From the NCBI RefSeq assembly GCF_035917975.1, contig NZ_CP109130.1, forward strand, positions 8,370,001 to 8,434,000: a stretch of DNA of 64,000 nucleotides. The letters are read 5' to 3'. Below the pieces are notes generated by a model. It had not been told where the DNA came from, searched no databases, and saw only the letters and a program-made list of their open reading frames with translations. Positions 32,845-41,647 of this stretch are shown one piece after another. Both the position numbers and the translations under genes were made by a program. Each line of letters opens with the position of its first letter. The stretch's first letter is position 1. This stretch comes from Streptosporangium sp. NBC_01756. Its GTDB lineage: Bacteria; Actinomycetota; Actinomycetes; Streptosporangiales; Streptosporangiaceae.

Positions 32845-34461
32845 ATGGACGCGTTCGCCGAGACACCCGATCACCACGGGGCCTTTCCCCGGCTGAGCGA
32901 CGAGCAGATCGCCAGGTTCGCGCCCTACGGAGTCCGGAAGCCCACCCGGACGGGTGACGTCCTGCTCCGTGAGGGCGAGAGCGGCTCCGACTTCTTCGTC
33001 ATCCTGTCGGGGAAGGTGGCCGTCATCCAGGACGAGCGGGTCGCGCGGGTACACGGGCCGGGCCGTTTCCTCGGCGAGCTCGGGATGCTCACCGGCCAGA
33101 AGGAGTTCACGACGGTGGTCGTCTGCGAGGCGGGCGAGGTCCTGGCGGTCCCCACCTGGCGCCTGCGGCAGATCGTCACCCACGATCCGGAACTGGGGGA
33201 TCTGATCCTGCGGGCCTTCATGATCCGCCGCTCGATGCTCATCAGCAGCGGGGCGGGGCTGAGGATCATCGGCTCCCGCTACTCGCCGGACACCCGGCGG
33301 CTGCGGCAGTTCGTCGCCCGCAACAGGTTCCCGTACCGGTGGATCGACCTGGAGGAGGACAAGGCGGCCGAGGCGCTGGTGCACAACCTCGGCATACCGG
33401 CGGCCGAGACGCCGGTCGTGATCCTGGGCGGGACCCAGGTCCTGCGCAATCCCAGCAACGCCGCACTGGCCCACGCCATCGGCCTGCCGGCGCCGTCCGT
33501 GCCGGAGGACGTCTTCGACCTCGTCATCGTGGGGGCCGGGCCGGCGGGTCTGGCCGCCGGGGTGTACGGGGCATCGGAGGGATTGCGCACCGTGGTGCTC
33601 GACGCGGTCGCGATCGGCGGGCAGGCGGGCACCTCGTCGTGCATCGAGAACTACCTCGGCTTCCCCGCCGGGATCCCCGGTGGGGAGCTCGCCGAGCGGG
33701 CCGTCATCCAGGCCAGGAAGTTCGGCGCGCATCTCGGTGTGCCCGCCGAGGCCACCTCACTCAAGCGGCAGGACGGGCACTACGTCGTCGGGCTGCGCGA
33801 CGCGCCCTCGATCGAGGGCCGCACGGTCGTGCTCGCCACCGGGGCGCGCTACCGCAAGCTCGACGTGCCACGGCTGGCGGACTTCGAGGGCTACGGGATC
33901 TACTACGCCGCGACCCTGACCGAGGCCGGGTTCTGCCGGGGCGAGCCGGTGGTGGTCGTGGGCGGCGGGAACTCGGCGGGACAGGCGACGATCTTCCTGT
34001 CCGAGCACGCCGTGTCGGTGCGCCTGCTCGTCCGCGGTGACGACCTCGCGAAGAGCATGTCGCGCTATCTCATCGACCGGATCGAGAACAACTCCAAGGT
34101 GGAGGTGATGCTCCATACCGAGGTGCGCGAATTCCTCGGCACCCGTGCGCTGGAAGCCGTCGTGGCCGAGGACACGCACGCCGGGCAGCGGCTGCGCCTG
34201 GACACGCGGGCCGTATTCGTCTTCATCGGCGCCGATCCCTGCACCGCCTGGCTCGCCTCCGAGATCGCCCTCGACGACAAGGGATTCGTCCTCACCGGCT
34301 TCCCCGACGGCCTGCCCCTGGAAACCAGCCTGCCGGGGATCTTCGCGGTGGGCGACGTCAGAAGCCAGTCGGTCAAGCGGGTCGCCTCCGCGGTGGGGGA
34401 GGGCTCCATGGCGATCCGGTTGATCCACGAGCACTTCACGCGTCAGGGGGAAGTGCGCTGA
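32845..34461 (+). CDS. Cyclic-nucleotide-binding domain fused to thioredoxin-reductase-like flavoprotein
   Basis: The 538-residue protein has a CNB domain (about 17-130, GDVLLREGESGSDFFVILSGKVAV), a thioredoxin/glutaredoxin-like segment (about 140-210) and a flavoprotein domain. The FAD motif VIVGAGPAGLAAG is near residue 226 and the NADPH motif VVVGGGNSAGQA near 368. The CATC redox pair of thioredoxin reductase is replaced by YAAT, so dithiol chemistry within that domain is not expected. It may pass electrons to another partner under control of a bound nucleotide or ligand. ATG 32845 follows GGGGAG. The end overlaps the convergent LuxR gene by 19 bp. Confidence 0.85.
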   Translation: MDAFAETPDHHGAFPRLSDEQIARFAPYGVRKPTRTGDVLLREGESGSDFFVILSGKVAVIQDERVARVHGPGRFLGELGMLTGQKEFTTVVVCEAGEVLAVPTWRLRQIVTHDPELGDLILRAFMIRRSMLISSGAGLRIIGSRYSPDTRRLRQFVARNRFPYRWIDLEEDKAAEALVHNLGIPAAETPVVILGGTQVLRNPSNAALAHAIGLPAPSVPEDVFDLVIVGAGPAGLAAGVYGASEGLRTVVLDAVAIGGQAGTSSCIENYLGFPAGIPGGELAERAVIQARKFGAHLGVPAEATSLKRQDGHYVVGLRDAPSIEGRTVVLATGARYRKLDVPRLADFEGYGIYYAATLTEAGFCRGEPVVVVGGGNSAGQATIFLSEHAVSVRLLVRGDDLAKSMSRYLIDRIENNSKVEVMLHTEVREFLGTRALEAVVAEDTHAGQRLRLDTRAVFVFIGADPCTAWLASEIALDDKGFVLTGFPDGLPLETSLPGIFAVGDVRSQSVKRVASAVGEGSMAIRLIHEHFTRQGEVR

Positions 34462-36728
34462 TCCGGATGGATGCTCTCCTGAACGGAGAGCCGGGCCAGT
34501 TCGACACGTGAGTGGATGCACAGTTTGCGGAAGACCTGACGCAGGTGGAAGGCGACGGTGTGCTCGCTGATGAACATCTGCCCGGCGGCCTGCCGGTTGG
34601 TCAGTCCCTGGGCGACGAGATCGCAGACGGCACGCTCGGTACCGGTGAGGCTGGCCCATCCCGACACGGGGTGATCGGTCCGGGTCCAGTGACGGCGCCG
34701 CTCGCCCAGCACCCGCAGCCGGCCCCGTACCCGCGCCACGTCGCGGACCGCGCCGACCGAGGCGTAGCAGGAGAGCGCGCTGTCGAGACTGTCGACGGCG
34801 AGGTCCCGGTTGCCGGCGTCCACGCCGAGCAGCACGCCGAGATCCTCCGCCGCGGAGGCCCTGGCCCACGGGCCGGTGTGCTCGGCCACGGCCAGGCCCA
34901 GCGCCTCCGGGTCGCGGTCGCGGAGGCCGCGGGCGTGGACGGCGGCCACCGAGAGGCCGGGCAGCCGGGGATTGCGCCAGGCGATGTCCTCGGCCGCGTC
35001 CACCACGGCGTCGGCCCGGTGCCCGTCCCGCACGGCCATCGCCATCCGCACCAGCCATGCCGCGGCCGTGGGCTCGCTGCTCAGCGCTCCGGTACGCCGG
35101 GGCAGCGCGTCGTAGACCCCGCTGAGCGAACTCATCCCGCTCGCCGCTCCGCCGTGAGCCTCCCTGATCCGCCCGGCCGTCAGCTCCGACCGCAGCCGCG
35201 TGTACGGCGGCGCGCCCTGCGGGCCCCTGGCCTGGTCGTCCTCCAGATATCTGATCGCCCGGGGAAGGTCACCCACCCGCAGCGAGGCGGTGCCCAGGAC
35301 TGACAGAGCCGAGGACGCGAGAAGCGGGGCACCCATGGTGTCGGCGGTGGTCAGCCCGGCCTCCGCCTGTTCGATCGCGCTGCCGAACCTGCCGGCGGCC
35401 AGGTCAAGGCGGGCACGCAGGACGGGGATCTCGGCGCTCCACATCGGCTGTCCCACGGCCTCCGCCTCGGTGCTCGCCAGCATCGACTCCGCCTCGTCAA
35501 GCAGCCACAGGTCGGTCAGCATCGTGGTCAGGACGGCCCTCGGCTGCGGATGGCCCTCGCCGCTCGGCAGCTCGGCGGCCTCCCGGGCCAGGTCCAGTGC
35601 ACGCGAGAGCCTGCCCTCATCCCACGCGATCATGGACAGGACCACGAGCGTGTCGGCGGCGGCGCCGGCCGGGTGCTGCCGTCGGGGAACCAGGCGGCCG
35701 GGGAAGCTCCTTCCGAGCTGATGGTGCAACGCCTGCTGCACCGGCGCGGGCACCGTCTCGACGATCGACCGCCATACCAGCTCATGCCGGAACGCCAGCT
35801 CGTCGGGCATGGCGACGAGCACTCCGGCCGCCAGCGCCTCCTCCAGGGCAGGAAGCAGCGAGGCCGGGGTCTCGCCGAGCATCTCGGCCGCGTACGCCGG
35901 TGAGAACGAGCGTCCCAGCACCGCGGTCGCCTCCAGCAGGTACCGGGTCCTGGGGCTCACCTCGTCGAGGCGCCGCCGGACGGCGGCGTGGACACGCCGG
36001 GGGAGCGACGTCCCGGTCAGCCGGGCCAGATCCGAGCTCACCCGTACGGCGTCCTCCTCCCGTAGCCCGGTCAGGAGTTCGAGCAGCAGGAACGGGTTGC
36101 CGCCGGCCTGAGCCGCCAGGGCCGCCAGCTCCTCTCCGGGAGCCGCGTTCAGGGTGTCGCCGACGACCTCGGCCACGGCGCCGTCGTCGAGGGGGGACAG
36201 CGGGATCCGGACGGCCCCCTCCTCCTCCAGGAGGTCGAACAGCCGGTCGCAGTCACCGTGGCCGCACGTGGTGCGCCGGGCCAGGAGCCACGCCAGCGGG
36301 CGGGAGGCCAGCCGGGACGGCAGCGTCCGCAGGGCCATGAGAGTGGCGGGATCGGCCCACTGGAGATCGTCCATGGTCACCAGCAGCGGCCCTTCGTCCG
36401 TCCGCCGCTCCAGTGCGGTCCGCACCTGCTCGGCCAGCCACATCAGCAGGCCCGGTCCGTCGGGGAAGTCGTTCCTGATGACGACCGCGGCCGGCGACTC
36501 CTCCAGTGCCCAGAGCAGCGGCCCCAGTGGCATCAGCCGTCCCAGCTCGTCGGCCCGGCCGGTCGCGACCGCCGTCCCCCGTGCCGCCGCGATGGCCGCC
36601 GCCTCCGCGAGCAGCAGGCTCTTCCCTATCCCCGGTTCGCCCTCCACGAGCACCACGTTGCCGGTCGGGTCGGCGACGGCCCCCAGCAGACGGAGGACCG
36701 TGGCCCACTCAGGCCCCCGGCCGCGCAT
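34443..36728 (-). CDS. Large LuxR-family regulator with AAA-type ATPase domain
   Basis: The 761-residue protein has an N-terminal ATPase (Walker A GEPGIGKS near residue 31, Walker B-like LLVTMDDLQWADP near 120), a long TPR-like helical middle and a C-terminal LuxR helix-turn-helix. The HTH reads LTGTERAVCDLVAQGLTNRQAAGQMFISEHTVAFHLRQVF. Such LAL/MalT-type regulators act as ATP-dependent activators sensing an unknown ligand. It points toward the stress operon and shares 19 bp with its last gene. A 12-bp palindrome sits nine bases before the ATG. Confidence 0.88.
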   Translation of the reverse strand: MRGRGPEWATVLRLLGAVADPTGNVVLVEGEPGIGKSLLLAEAAAIAAARGTAVATGRADELGRLMPLGPLLWALEESPAAVVIRNDFPDGPGLLMWLAEQVRTALERRTDEGPLLVTMDDLQWADPATLMALRTLPSRLASRPLAWLLARRTTCGHGDCDRLFDLLEEEGAVRIPLSPLDDGAVAEVVGDTLNAAPGEELAALAAQAGGNPFLLLELLTGLREEDAVRVSSDLARLTGTSLPRRVHAAVRRRLDEVSPRTRYLLEATAVLGRSFSPAYAAEMLGETPASLLPALEEALAAGVLVAMPDELAFRHELVWRSIVETVPAPVQQALHHQLGRSFPGRLVPRRQHPAGAAADTLVVLSMIAWDEGRLSRALDLAREAAELPSGEGHPQPRAVLTTMLTDLWLLDEAESMLASTEAEAVGQPMWSAEIPVLRARLDLAAGRFGSAIEQAEAGLTTADTMGAPLLASSALSVLGTASLRVGDLPRAIRYLEDDQARGPQGAPPYTRLRSELTAGRIREAHGGAASGMSSLSGVYDALPRRTGALSSEPTAAAWLVRMAMAVRDGHRADAVVDAAEDIAWRNPRLPGLSVAAVHARGLRDRDPEALGLAVAEHTGPWARASAAEDLGVLLGVDAGNRDLAVDSLDSALSCYASVGAVRDVARVRGRLRVLGERRRHWTRTDHPVSGWASLTGTERAVCDLVAQGLTNRQAAGQMFISEHTVAFHLRQVFRKLCIHSRVELARLSVQESIHPDQRTSP

Positions 36729-36736
36729 CGTCTTCT

Positions 36737-36748
36737 CCCAGATCTGGG
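36737..36748. promoter_or_regulatory. Perfect 12-bp palindrome before the LuxR gene
   Basis: CCCAGATCTGGG lies 8 bp upstream of the LuxR ATG. Its core (CCAG-AT-CTGG) matches the palindromes in front of the general stress gene and dnaK except for the centre. It overlaps the likely ribosome site (GGGAGAAG), so a bound protein could block expression. Confidence 0.5.
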
Positions 36749-36849
36749 ATCATGGGCTCAGCTTTCTGTCCGATGATTTCTGACACCACGTCCCGGGGGG
36801 CGGAACACTCCATCGGAAGAACTACCCAGCTCAATGCCCTTTTTACGAA

Positions 36850-36874
36850 CTTAATCCTCAAAGGGTTGATTAAG
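36850..36874. repeat. AT-rich inverted repeat in the LuxR upstream region
   Basis: CTTAATC and GATTAAG form a perfect 7-bp inverted repeat with an 11-base spacer in an AT-rich patch. It could be an operator for the LuxR gene. Confidence 0.35.
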
Positions 36875-36885
36875 ACGGTTGGCCG

Positions 36886-36911
36886 GTCACCGGGACCGCA
36901 GGGCCGGTGAC
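36886..36911 (-). terminator. Hairpin after the GntR gene
   Basis: GTCACCGG and CCGGTGAC pair perfectly around a 10-base loop, 8 bp beyond the GntR stop. Only a weak T-rich stretch follows leftward. Confidence 0.45.
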
Positions 36912-36918
36912 GGGGTGC

Positions 36919-37659
36919 TCAACGCTCGATGAGCGTGACCTCAAGGGAGTAGTGGGAGGCGCGGTAGACGTGGGAACCGTGCTCCACCGCCCTTCCCTGG
37001 TCGTCGTAGGTGGTGCGGAGCATGGTGAGCAAAGGCGCGCCGCGGCGTTCGTCGAGCAGCCTGGCCTCGGTGGCGGTGGCCGCGCGTGCTCCCATGCGCT
37101 GGTTGGCCACCCGCATCCGCACCCCGGCCGAGCGGAGCAGCTCATACAGCCCACGCTCCTGGAGGCTCCCGGTGGTCAGCGGGGCCAGGCCGGCGGGCAG
37201 CCAGTTGTGCAGCAGGGCGAGCGGCTCCCCGGCGGCGTACCGGATCCGTTCCACGTGCAGCACCTCGGTGCCGGGGTCGACGCCGAGGATGGCGGCCATC
37301 CTTTCGTCCGCGGGCCCGGATTCCAGGACCACCACCCGGGTGGCCGGTTCCTGGCCCGCCCTGCGCAGGTCGTCGTAGAGGCTGGTGAGCTCGACCGAGC
37401 GCTTCACCTGGCCGTGCACCACCTGGGTGCCGACACCGCGCTTACGGACCAGCAGGCCCTTGTCGACGAGATACTGGATCGCCTGGCGGACGGTCGGACG
37501 GGAGAGCCCGAGCCGGTCGGCGAGCAGGATCTCGTTGTCCAGCCGGGACCCCGGGGCGAGGTCGCCACGCTGGATGGCCTCGGAGATCTGCTCGGCCACC
37601 TGGAAGTACAGTGGCACCGGGCTGGACCGGTCCAGATCGATGGCGAGGTTCGCGGTCAT
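36919..37659 (-). CDS. GntR-family regulator (HutC/UTRA type)
   Basis: The 246-residue protein has an N-terminal winged helix (VPLYFQVAEQISEAIQRGDLAPGSRLDNEILLADRLGLSRPTVRQAIQYLVDKGLLVRKRG) and a UTRA ligand domain with VLHVERIRYAAGEPLALLHNWLP. HutC-type regulators sense sugars, phosphates or amino-acid derivatives. The neighbours are a LanC-like gene (divergent) and, further on, a sugar transporter, so sugar sensing is plausible but inferred. ATG 37659 follows GGGAGGTAG. A candidate operator lies 40 bp upstream. Confidence 0.88.
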   Translation of the reverse strand: MTANLAIDLDRSSPVPLYFQVAEQISEAIQRGDLAPGSRLDNEILLADRLGLSRPTVRQAIQYLVDKGLLVRKRGVGTQVVHGQVKRSVELTSLYDDLRRAGQEPATRVVVLESGPADERMAAILGVDPGTEVLHVERIRYAAGEPLALLHNWLPAGLAPLTTGSLQERGLYELLRSAGVRMRVANQRMGARAATATEARLLDERRGAPLLTMLRTTYDDQGRAVEHGSHVYRASHYSLEVTLIER

Positions 37660-37698
37660 CAACTACCTCCCATGGACACGCCCCGTGAGCAGGTTAGC

Positions 37699-37714
37699 GG
37701 ACATCAGAATGTCC
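37699..37714. promoter_or_regulatory. Inverted repeat between GntR and LanC-like genes
   Basis: GGACAT-CAGA-ATGTCC is a perfect 6-bp inverted repeat in the divergent region, 40 bp upstream of the GntR start. It is a candidate autoregulatory operator. Confidence 0.5.
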
Positions 37715-37890
37715 TGACAAACCTCGATCCACCGCTCCGATGCCGCCATTGATCCAGCCGGAGGGCGACCGGCGTAGTACCCTGCCCGTGTGCTCGGGGA
37801 TCACTGTCGGCATCGTCCCCCCGGGTATTACCTATTGATCATGTAGGAAATGGGGGTATGGTGGTGGTCTGGTCGTACGAAGGAGCCGCC

Positions 37891-39213
37891 ATGAGCCCGG
37901 AGCCGGGGGCCGAGAGCCCGTTGCGCACCGCCGTCGACGCCGCGCGCTGGATCCGCTCCGCGGCCGTGGACGACGCTCAGGGAAGGCACTGGCAGGCGAA
38001 TCCCGACCCGCGGGGCCGGGGTGCCGTGCCCGGCCAGCCCCTGTCGCTGTACTCCGGGGCGGCCGGCGTCGTCCTGTTCTTCCTCGAACTCGCCGCCGCC
38101 ACCGGAGACGACGGATACCTCGACGACGCCGCGGCCGGGGCCCGCTATCTGGCCGCCACCTGGCGGGAGCAGGCCGACCTCTCCCTCCACCACGGTCTGG
38201 CGGGGGTGATGTTCGTGCTCGCCGAGGCGGGGTGGGTCACCGGCGACGGCGCCTTCGAGGTCGAGGCCGGTGCCATCGCCGACCACATCGTGCGCAGCGC
38301 CCGCTCCGTCGACGGCGGTCTCGGCTGGACCGGTGATCCGGCGCAGCGCGGCGACGGCGGGATCATCCTGGGGCTGCTGCACGCCGCCGGGATCCTGGGC
38401 GTCCCCGCCTACCAGGAGATCGCCGTCGAGGCGGGCACGCGCATCGCCTCGCTCGCCGTACCCGGCCACCGGTTCGGTCACGGCGCCTACGCCGACCTGC
38501 CACTGGACGCGGTCACGCCCGGCTTCCTGTCCGGTACGGCGGGCACGGCCTTCCTGCTCGCCCGCCTGTACGGGCTGACCGGACAGGCCGGCTTCCTGAA
38601 GGCGGCCCGGAGAGGGGCCGACTTCGTCCGGGCGGTCAGCACCGTGACCCAGCGGTGCGCGATGGTCCCGCACCACCTCCCGCAGGGCCGCGACCTGCAC
38701 TACCTGGGATTCTGCTCCGGCTCCGCCGGGGTGGCGCGGATGTTCTACGAGCTGTACCGGGTGGCGGGCGACGCCGGGGACCTCGACTGGATGGAACGGC
38801 TGGCCACCGGGATCGTCCGCAGCGGCGCTCCCGGTCGTCAGACGGCGGGCCACTGGAACGTGGCGTGCCAGTGCTGCGGCGCGGCGGGTCTGGTGGAGCT
38901 GTTCGTGGGGCTCTGGTCGGCGACCGGCCGCGAGACGCATCTGGAGTTCGCCCACGCGTTGGGGGCGGACCTGATCGGCCGGGCCACCCGGCACGACGGG
39001 CGGGGCTCCCGGTGGTACCAGGCCTATCGCCGGCTCCGCCCCGGGGAGGTCACCGCCGACACGGGTTACATGGTCGGAGCGGCGGGGATCGGAGCGGCTC
39101 TGCTCCACCTGGACGCCGCCACCCGCCCGCATGAGGTCCGGCGGCTCGTGCTGCCCCCCGATAACCCGTTCCCGGCCATTCCCTTACCCGCCACGCCGCT
39201 CCGCCGCATGTGA
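37891..39213 (+). CDS. LanC-like (lanthionine synthetase C-like) protein
   Basis: The 440-residue protein shows seven GxxG-centred helical repeats (GAAGVVLFFLELA, HGLAGVMFVLAE, GDGGIILGLL, GTAGTAFLLARLY, GSAGVARMFYELY, GAAGLVELFVGLW, GAAGIGAALLHL), the alpha/alpha toroid of LanC. In LanC cyclases zinc is held by Cys in GWCYG and Cys-His in CHG. Here the first reads GFCSGSAG (near residue 275) and the second CQCCGAAG (near 327), so His is replaced by Cys. No LanB, LanM or precursor gene is nearby. ATG 37891 follows AAGGAG; an in-frame start at 37858 does not. Confidence 0.82.
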   Translation: MSPEPGAESPLRTAVDAARWIRSAAVDDAQGRHWQANPDPRGRGAVPGQPLSLYSGAAGVVLFFLELAAATGDDGYLDDAAAGARYLAATWREQADLSLHHGLAGVMFVLAEAGWVTGDGAFEVEAGAIADHIVRSARSVDGGLGWTGDPAQRGDGGIILGLLHAAGILGVPAYQEIAVEAGTRIASLAVPGHRFGHGAYADLPLDAVTPGFLSGTAGTAFLLARLYGLTGQAGFLKAARRGADFVRAVSTVTQRCAMVPHHLPQGRDLHYLGFCSGSAGVARMFYELYRVAGDAGDLDWMERLATGIVRSGAPGRQTAGHWNVACQCCGAAGLVELFVGLWSATGRETHLEFAHALGADLIGRATRHDGRGSRWYQAYRRLRPGEVTADTGYMVGAAGIGAALLHLDAATRPHEVRRLVLPPDNPFPAIPLPATPLRRM

Positions 39214-39333
39214 GCGAACGCCCCCCGTCCGGATCCGGCGGCACGCGCCACGGTGTGTGAGACGCCGAAAGCGATCCGGTCCAATCGGCCGTCAAAAGGC
39301 GATCAAACTCGTGACCAGGATTGGTGATTCCCT

Positions 39334-40263
39334 ATGAGTAGGACGCAGGCATTGCCTACGGTCAGTACCGTGCTGACCATTGAGGACCTCATTCCCACCC
39401 CTGACCGTTCCGTGGTGGCGATCGAGCCGGCCGAGCCGGCCCCGGGCCACTGGGTGGGCGCCCCGAGCGCGGTGGCGGACGACGGGACGATCTACCTGGC
39501 GTACCGGTTGCGCCGCCCGATCGGCGAAGGGCGTGGTTACGCCGTCGCCGTCGCCCGGTCGGCGGACGGTGAGCGGTTCGAGACCCTGCTCACGATCGGC
39601 AGGGAGGAGATGGACACCGAGTCGCTGGAACGTCCCACCCTGGTGCGCACCCCCGAGGGCCGCTGGCGGCTCTATCTGAGCTGCGCCACCCACGGCACCA
39701 AGCACTGGCGGGTGGAGGTGCTGGAGGCCGACGATCCGGCGGGGTTCGATCCGCGGCACCGCCGGACCGTGCTGCCCGGCGACCCCAAGACCGGCGTCAA
39801 GGACCCGGTGATCGTACGGCGGGGCGACGTGTGGCATCTGTGGGCCTCCTGCCACCCGCTGGCCGAGGCCGAGGAGGCCGACCAGATGGTCAGCGACTAC
39901 GCCACCAGCGCCGACGGTCTGGAATGGGTCTGGCAGGGTACGGCGCTCAGCGGCAGGCCCGGCACCTGGGACGCCCGGGGGACGCGGATCGCGGCGGTCC
40001 GTTTCCTGGCCGAGGGGGTCGTCGCCTTCTACGACGGCCGGGCCATCGCGGCGGAGAACTACGAGGAGAAGACCGGCGTGGCCATCGGTGCCGACCCCGC
40101 CGAGCTGACCCCGGTCGGCACCGGACCCGCCGCCGTCTCGCCGAACGCCGGTGGCGGCCTGCGCTACCTGGACATCGTGGACCTGCCGGAGGGCGGGCGG
40201 CGGCTCTACTACGAGTACACCCGCCCGGACGGGGCCCACGAACTCCGCACCGAACTGCGCTGA
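39334..40263 (+). CDS. Glycosidase-like five-bladed propeller protein
   Basis: The 309-residue protein resembles GH43/GH130-type five-bladed beta-propellers: HWVGAPSAVADDGTIYLAYRLRRP, LERPTLVRTPEGRWRLYLSCAT, VKDPVIVRRGDVWHLWASCHP and VVAFYDGRAIAAENYEEKTGVAIG. The repeated aromatic strands and D/E at blade starts fit such folds. Substrate and activity cannot be fixed. There is no signal peptide, so it would act inside the cell, perhaps on a transported glycoside. The ATG has only a weak AGGA upstream. It follows the LanC-like gene by 120 bp. Confidence 0.7.
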   Translation: MSRTQALPTVSTVLTIEDLIPTPDRSVVAIEPAEPAPGHWVGAPSAVADDGTIYLAYRLRRPIGEGRGYAVAVARSADGERFETLLTIGREEMDTESLERPTLVRTPEGRWRLYLSCATHGTKHWRVEVLEADDPAGFDPRHRRTVLPGDPKTGVKDPVIVRRGDVWHLWASCHPLAEAEEADQMVSDYATSADGLEWVWQGTALSGRPGTWDARGTRIAAVRFLAEGVVAFYDGRAIAAENYEEKTGVAIGADPAELTPVGTGPAAVSPNAGGGLRYLDIVDLPEGGRRLYYEYTRPDGAHELRTELR

Positions 40264-40323
40264 CACCTCCGGTGGGAGCGGGGGCCGGCGCCGGGGCGTT
40301 CTCCTGCCCGTCGCCACCGACCG

Positions 40324-41313
40324 CTATGCCTGCGCGCGCCCGTTGCGGGCCTGGCGCTGGCCGTCGGGGCGGACGCCGACCAGGCCGCCGGACCGTTCCC
40401 GGGGGCGCAGCCAGTCGCTGAAGTCCTCGCCGGTCACCTGCTGCAGCAGCGTCACATCCTCGGTGAAATAGCCGATCAGACGTTCCCGCTGTTCCCAGGT
40501 GAGCGGCCGGCGGGGGCGGGCGCGCTGCTGCAGCCGGCGTTCCAGCGGGTCGGTCAGCGCCCCGCTCAACCGCGACGGCAGGAACCTGCCCACCGCCGCT
40601 CCGGTCCGCAGCGCCCGTGACAGCAACAGGTGGCCGCCGGTCGGCTCGGGGTGGGTGGTCACGTTCTCCCGGGGAATCTCGGTGATGACGCCGGTTTCGA
40701 CGTCGAGGAAGCGGCAGATCCGGTCCAGGGTGTCGGCCGGCCGGTCGACCAGGTCGCGGTAGCGGAAGATCAGCACCTGTTCCCGCGGGAACAGGGTGAA
40801 CAGGTGTGCGAGCTGCTCGCCGTACCGGCCGAGCCTGCGGTAGTGCCAGAACGGCGCCCAGCCTGCGGTGATCCGTCGCTCCTCCTCCTCGCACGCCCGC
40901 AGCATGTCGCCGATCGGCTCCAGCCCGGCGGACCACAGGTGCGTCCAGTTGGAGTGGGCCCGTTCCACCGGGTCGCGCAGCACCACGATCAGCCTGGCTC
41001 CGGGGATCGCCGCGCGGATGCGCCGCTGCGCGGCCAGGTCGTACAGGTAGAACGGGGTGGACTCGCCGGTCAGCGTGCCCGGTTGCGCCGCACTGAACAG
41101 GGCCCCGTAGTCCTCGCGACGCCAGATGTGCTCACGGTAGGTCTGGGCGTCGCCGGGACCACCCCGGGTCGGCGGCGGGCCGTCGGTGAGGAAGAACTTC
41201 GGTTCCTTCACCCGTGACAGGTGGAGTCCCGGGTGCCGGGCCAGCGCCGCGTGCAGCGCGGTCGTCCCGGCTTTCGGGGCGCCGATTGTCAGGAAATCCG
41301 GCAGGGATGTCAT
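40324..41313 (-). CDS. PAPS-dependent sulfotransferase
   Basis: The 329-residue protein has the 5'-phosphosulfate loop GAPKAGTTALH near residue 11 and the 3'-phosphate segment VVLRDPVERAHSNW near residue 110. Both are typical of PAPS sulfotransferases of the heparan/Stf0-like group. It would transfer sulfate to a hydroxyl or amine of an unknown acceptor. The gene points toward the glycosidase-like gene and is divergent from the sugar transporter. In front of its ATG a hairpin overlaps the ribosome site. Confidence 0.87.
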   Translation of the reverse strand: MTSLPDFLTIGAPKAGTTALHAALARHPGLHLSRVKEPKFFLTDGPPPTRGGPGDAQTYREHIWRREDYGALFSAAQPGTLTGESTPFYLYDLAAQRRIRAAIPGARLIVVLRDPVERAHSNWTHLWSAGLEPIGDMLRACEEEERRITAGWAPFWHYRRLGRYGEQLAHLFTLFPREQVLIFRYRDLVDRPADTLDRICRFLDVETGVITEIPRENVTTHPEPTGGHLLLSRALRTGAAVGRFLPSRLSGALTDPLERRLQQRARPRRPLTWEQRERLIGYFTEDVTLLQQVTGEDFSDWLRPRERSGGLVGVRPDGQRQARNGRAQA

Positions 41314-41319
41314 TGCTAC

Positions 41320-41343
41320 CCCTAATTCCTACTCCGATTAGGG
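41320..41343 (-). promoter_or_regulatory. Hairpin over the sulfotransferase ribosome site
   Basis: CCCTAAT (41320-41326) and ATTAGGG (41337-41343) are perfect complements. On the minus strand the AGGGG part is the likely ribosome site, so the hairpin could hide it. Confidence 0.45.
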
Positions 41344-41619
41344 CAAATATAGCTCTTAGTGGGGTAAAAACAAGGGCCCGAAGGCGAGTGGTCGCCGGGC
41401 TGGGCGGGGTGGGCCGGGAGGGCGCCGGCCGGCCCGTGGAGGCCGAACGGCCTCATCGGTCTGGCGGGCATGCGGTCGGGCTTCTCCGTCCGTGGTGGCG
41501 AGCGCGTCGGCCCTGCTCCGGACTACCAGGGTGTTTTCCAGGTTTCCCGCCTGGCGCGCGGCAAACATCGTCCGTCCGTACCACCGGGAACGGTGCCCTC
41601 CACGGCGGTGGTCGCTCTT

Positions 41620-41634
41620 CATTAAGTCTTAATG
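41620..41634. promoter_or_regulatory. Perfect palindrome upstream of the sugar transporter operon
   Basis: CATTAAG-T-CTTAATG is a perfect 7-bp inverted repeat, 14 bp upstream of the transporter -35. Placement suits an activator or operator. Confidence 0.5.
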
Positions 41635-41647
41635 TCACGACAAATTG

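Noticed and set aside
37891..41313. Lanthipeptide biosynthetic cluster
   Set aside because: Only a LanC-like gene is present; there is no LanB, LanM, precursor or dedicated exporter, and a zinc ligand is changed.
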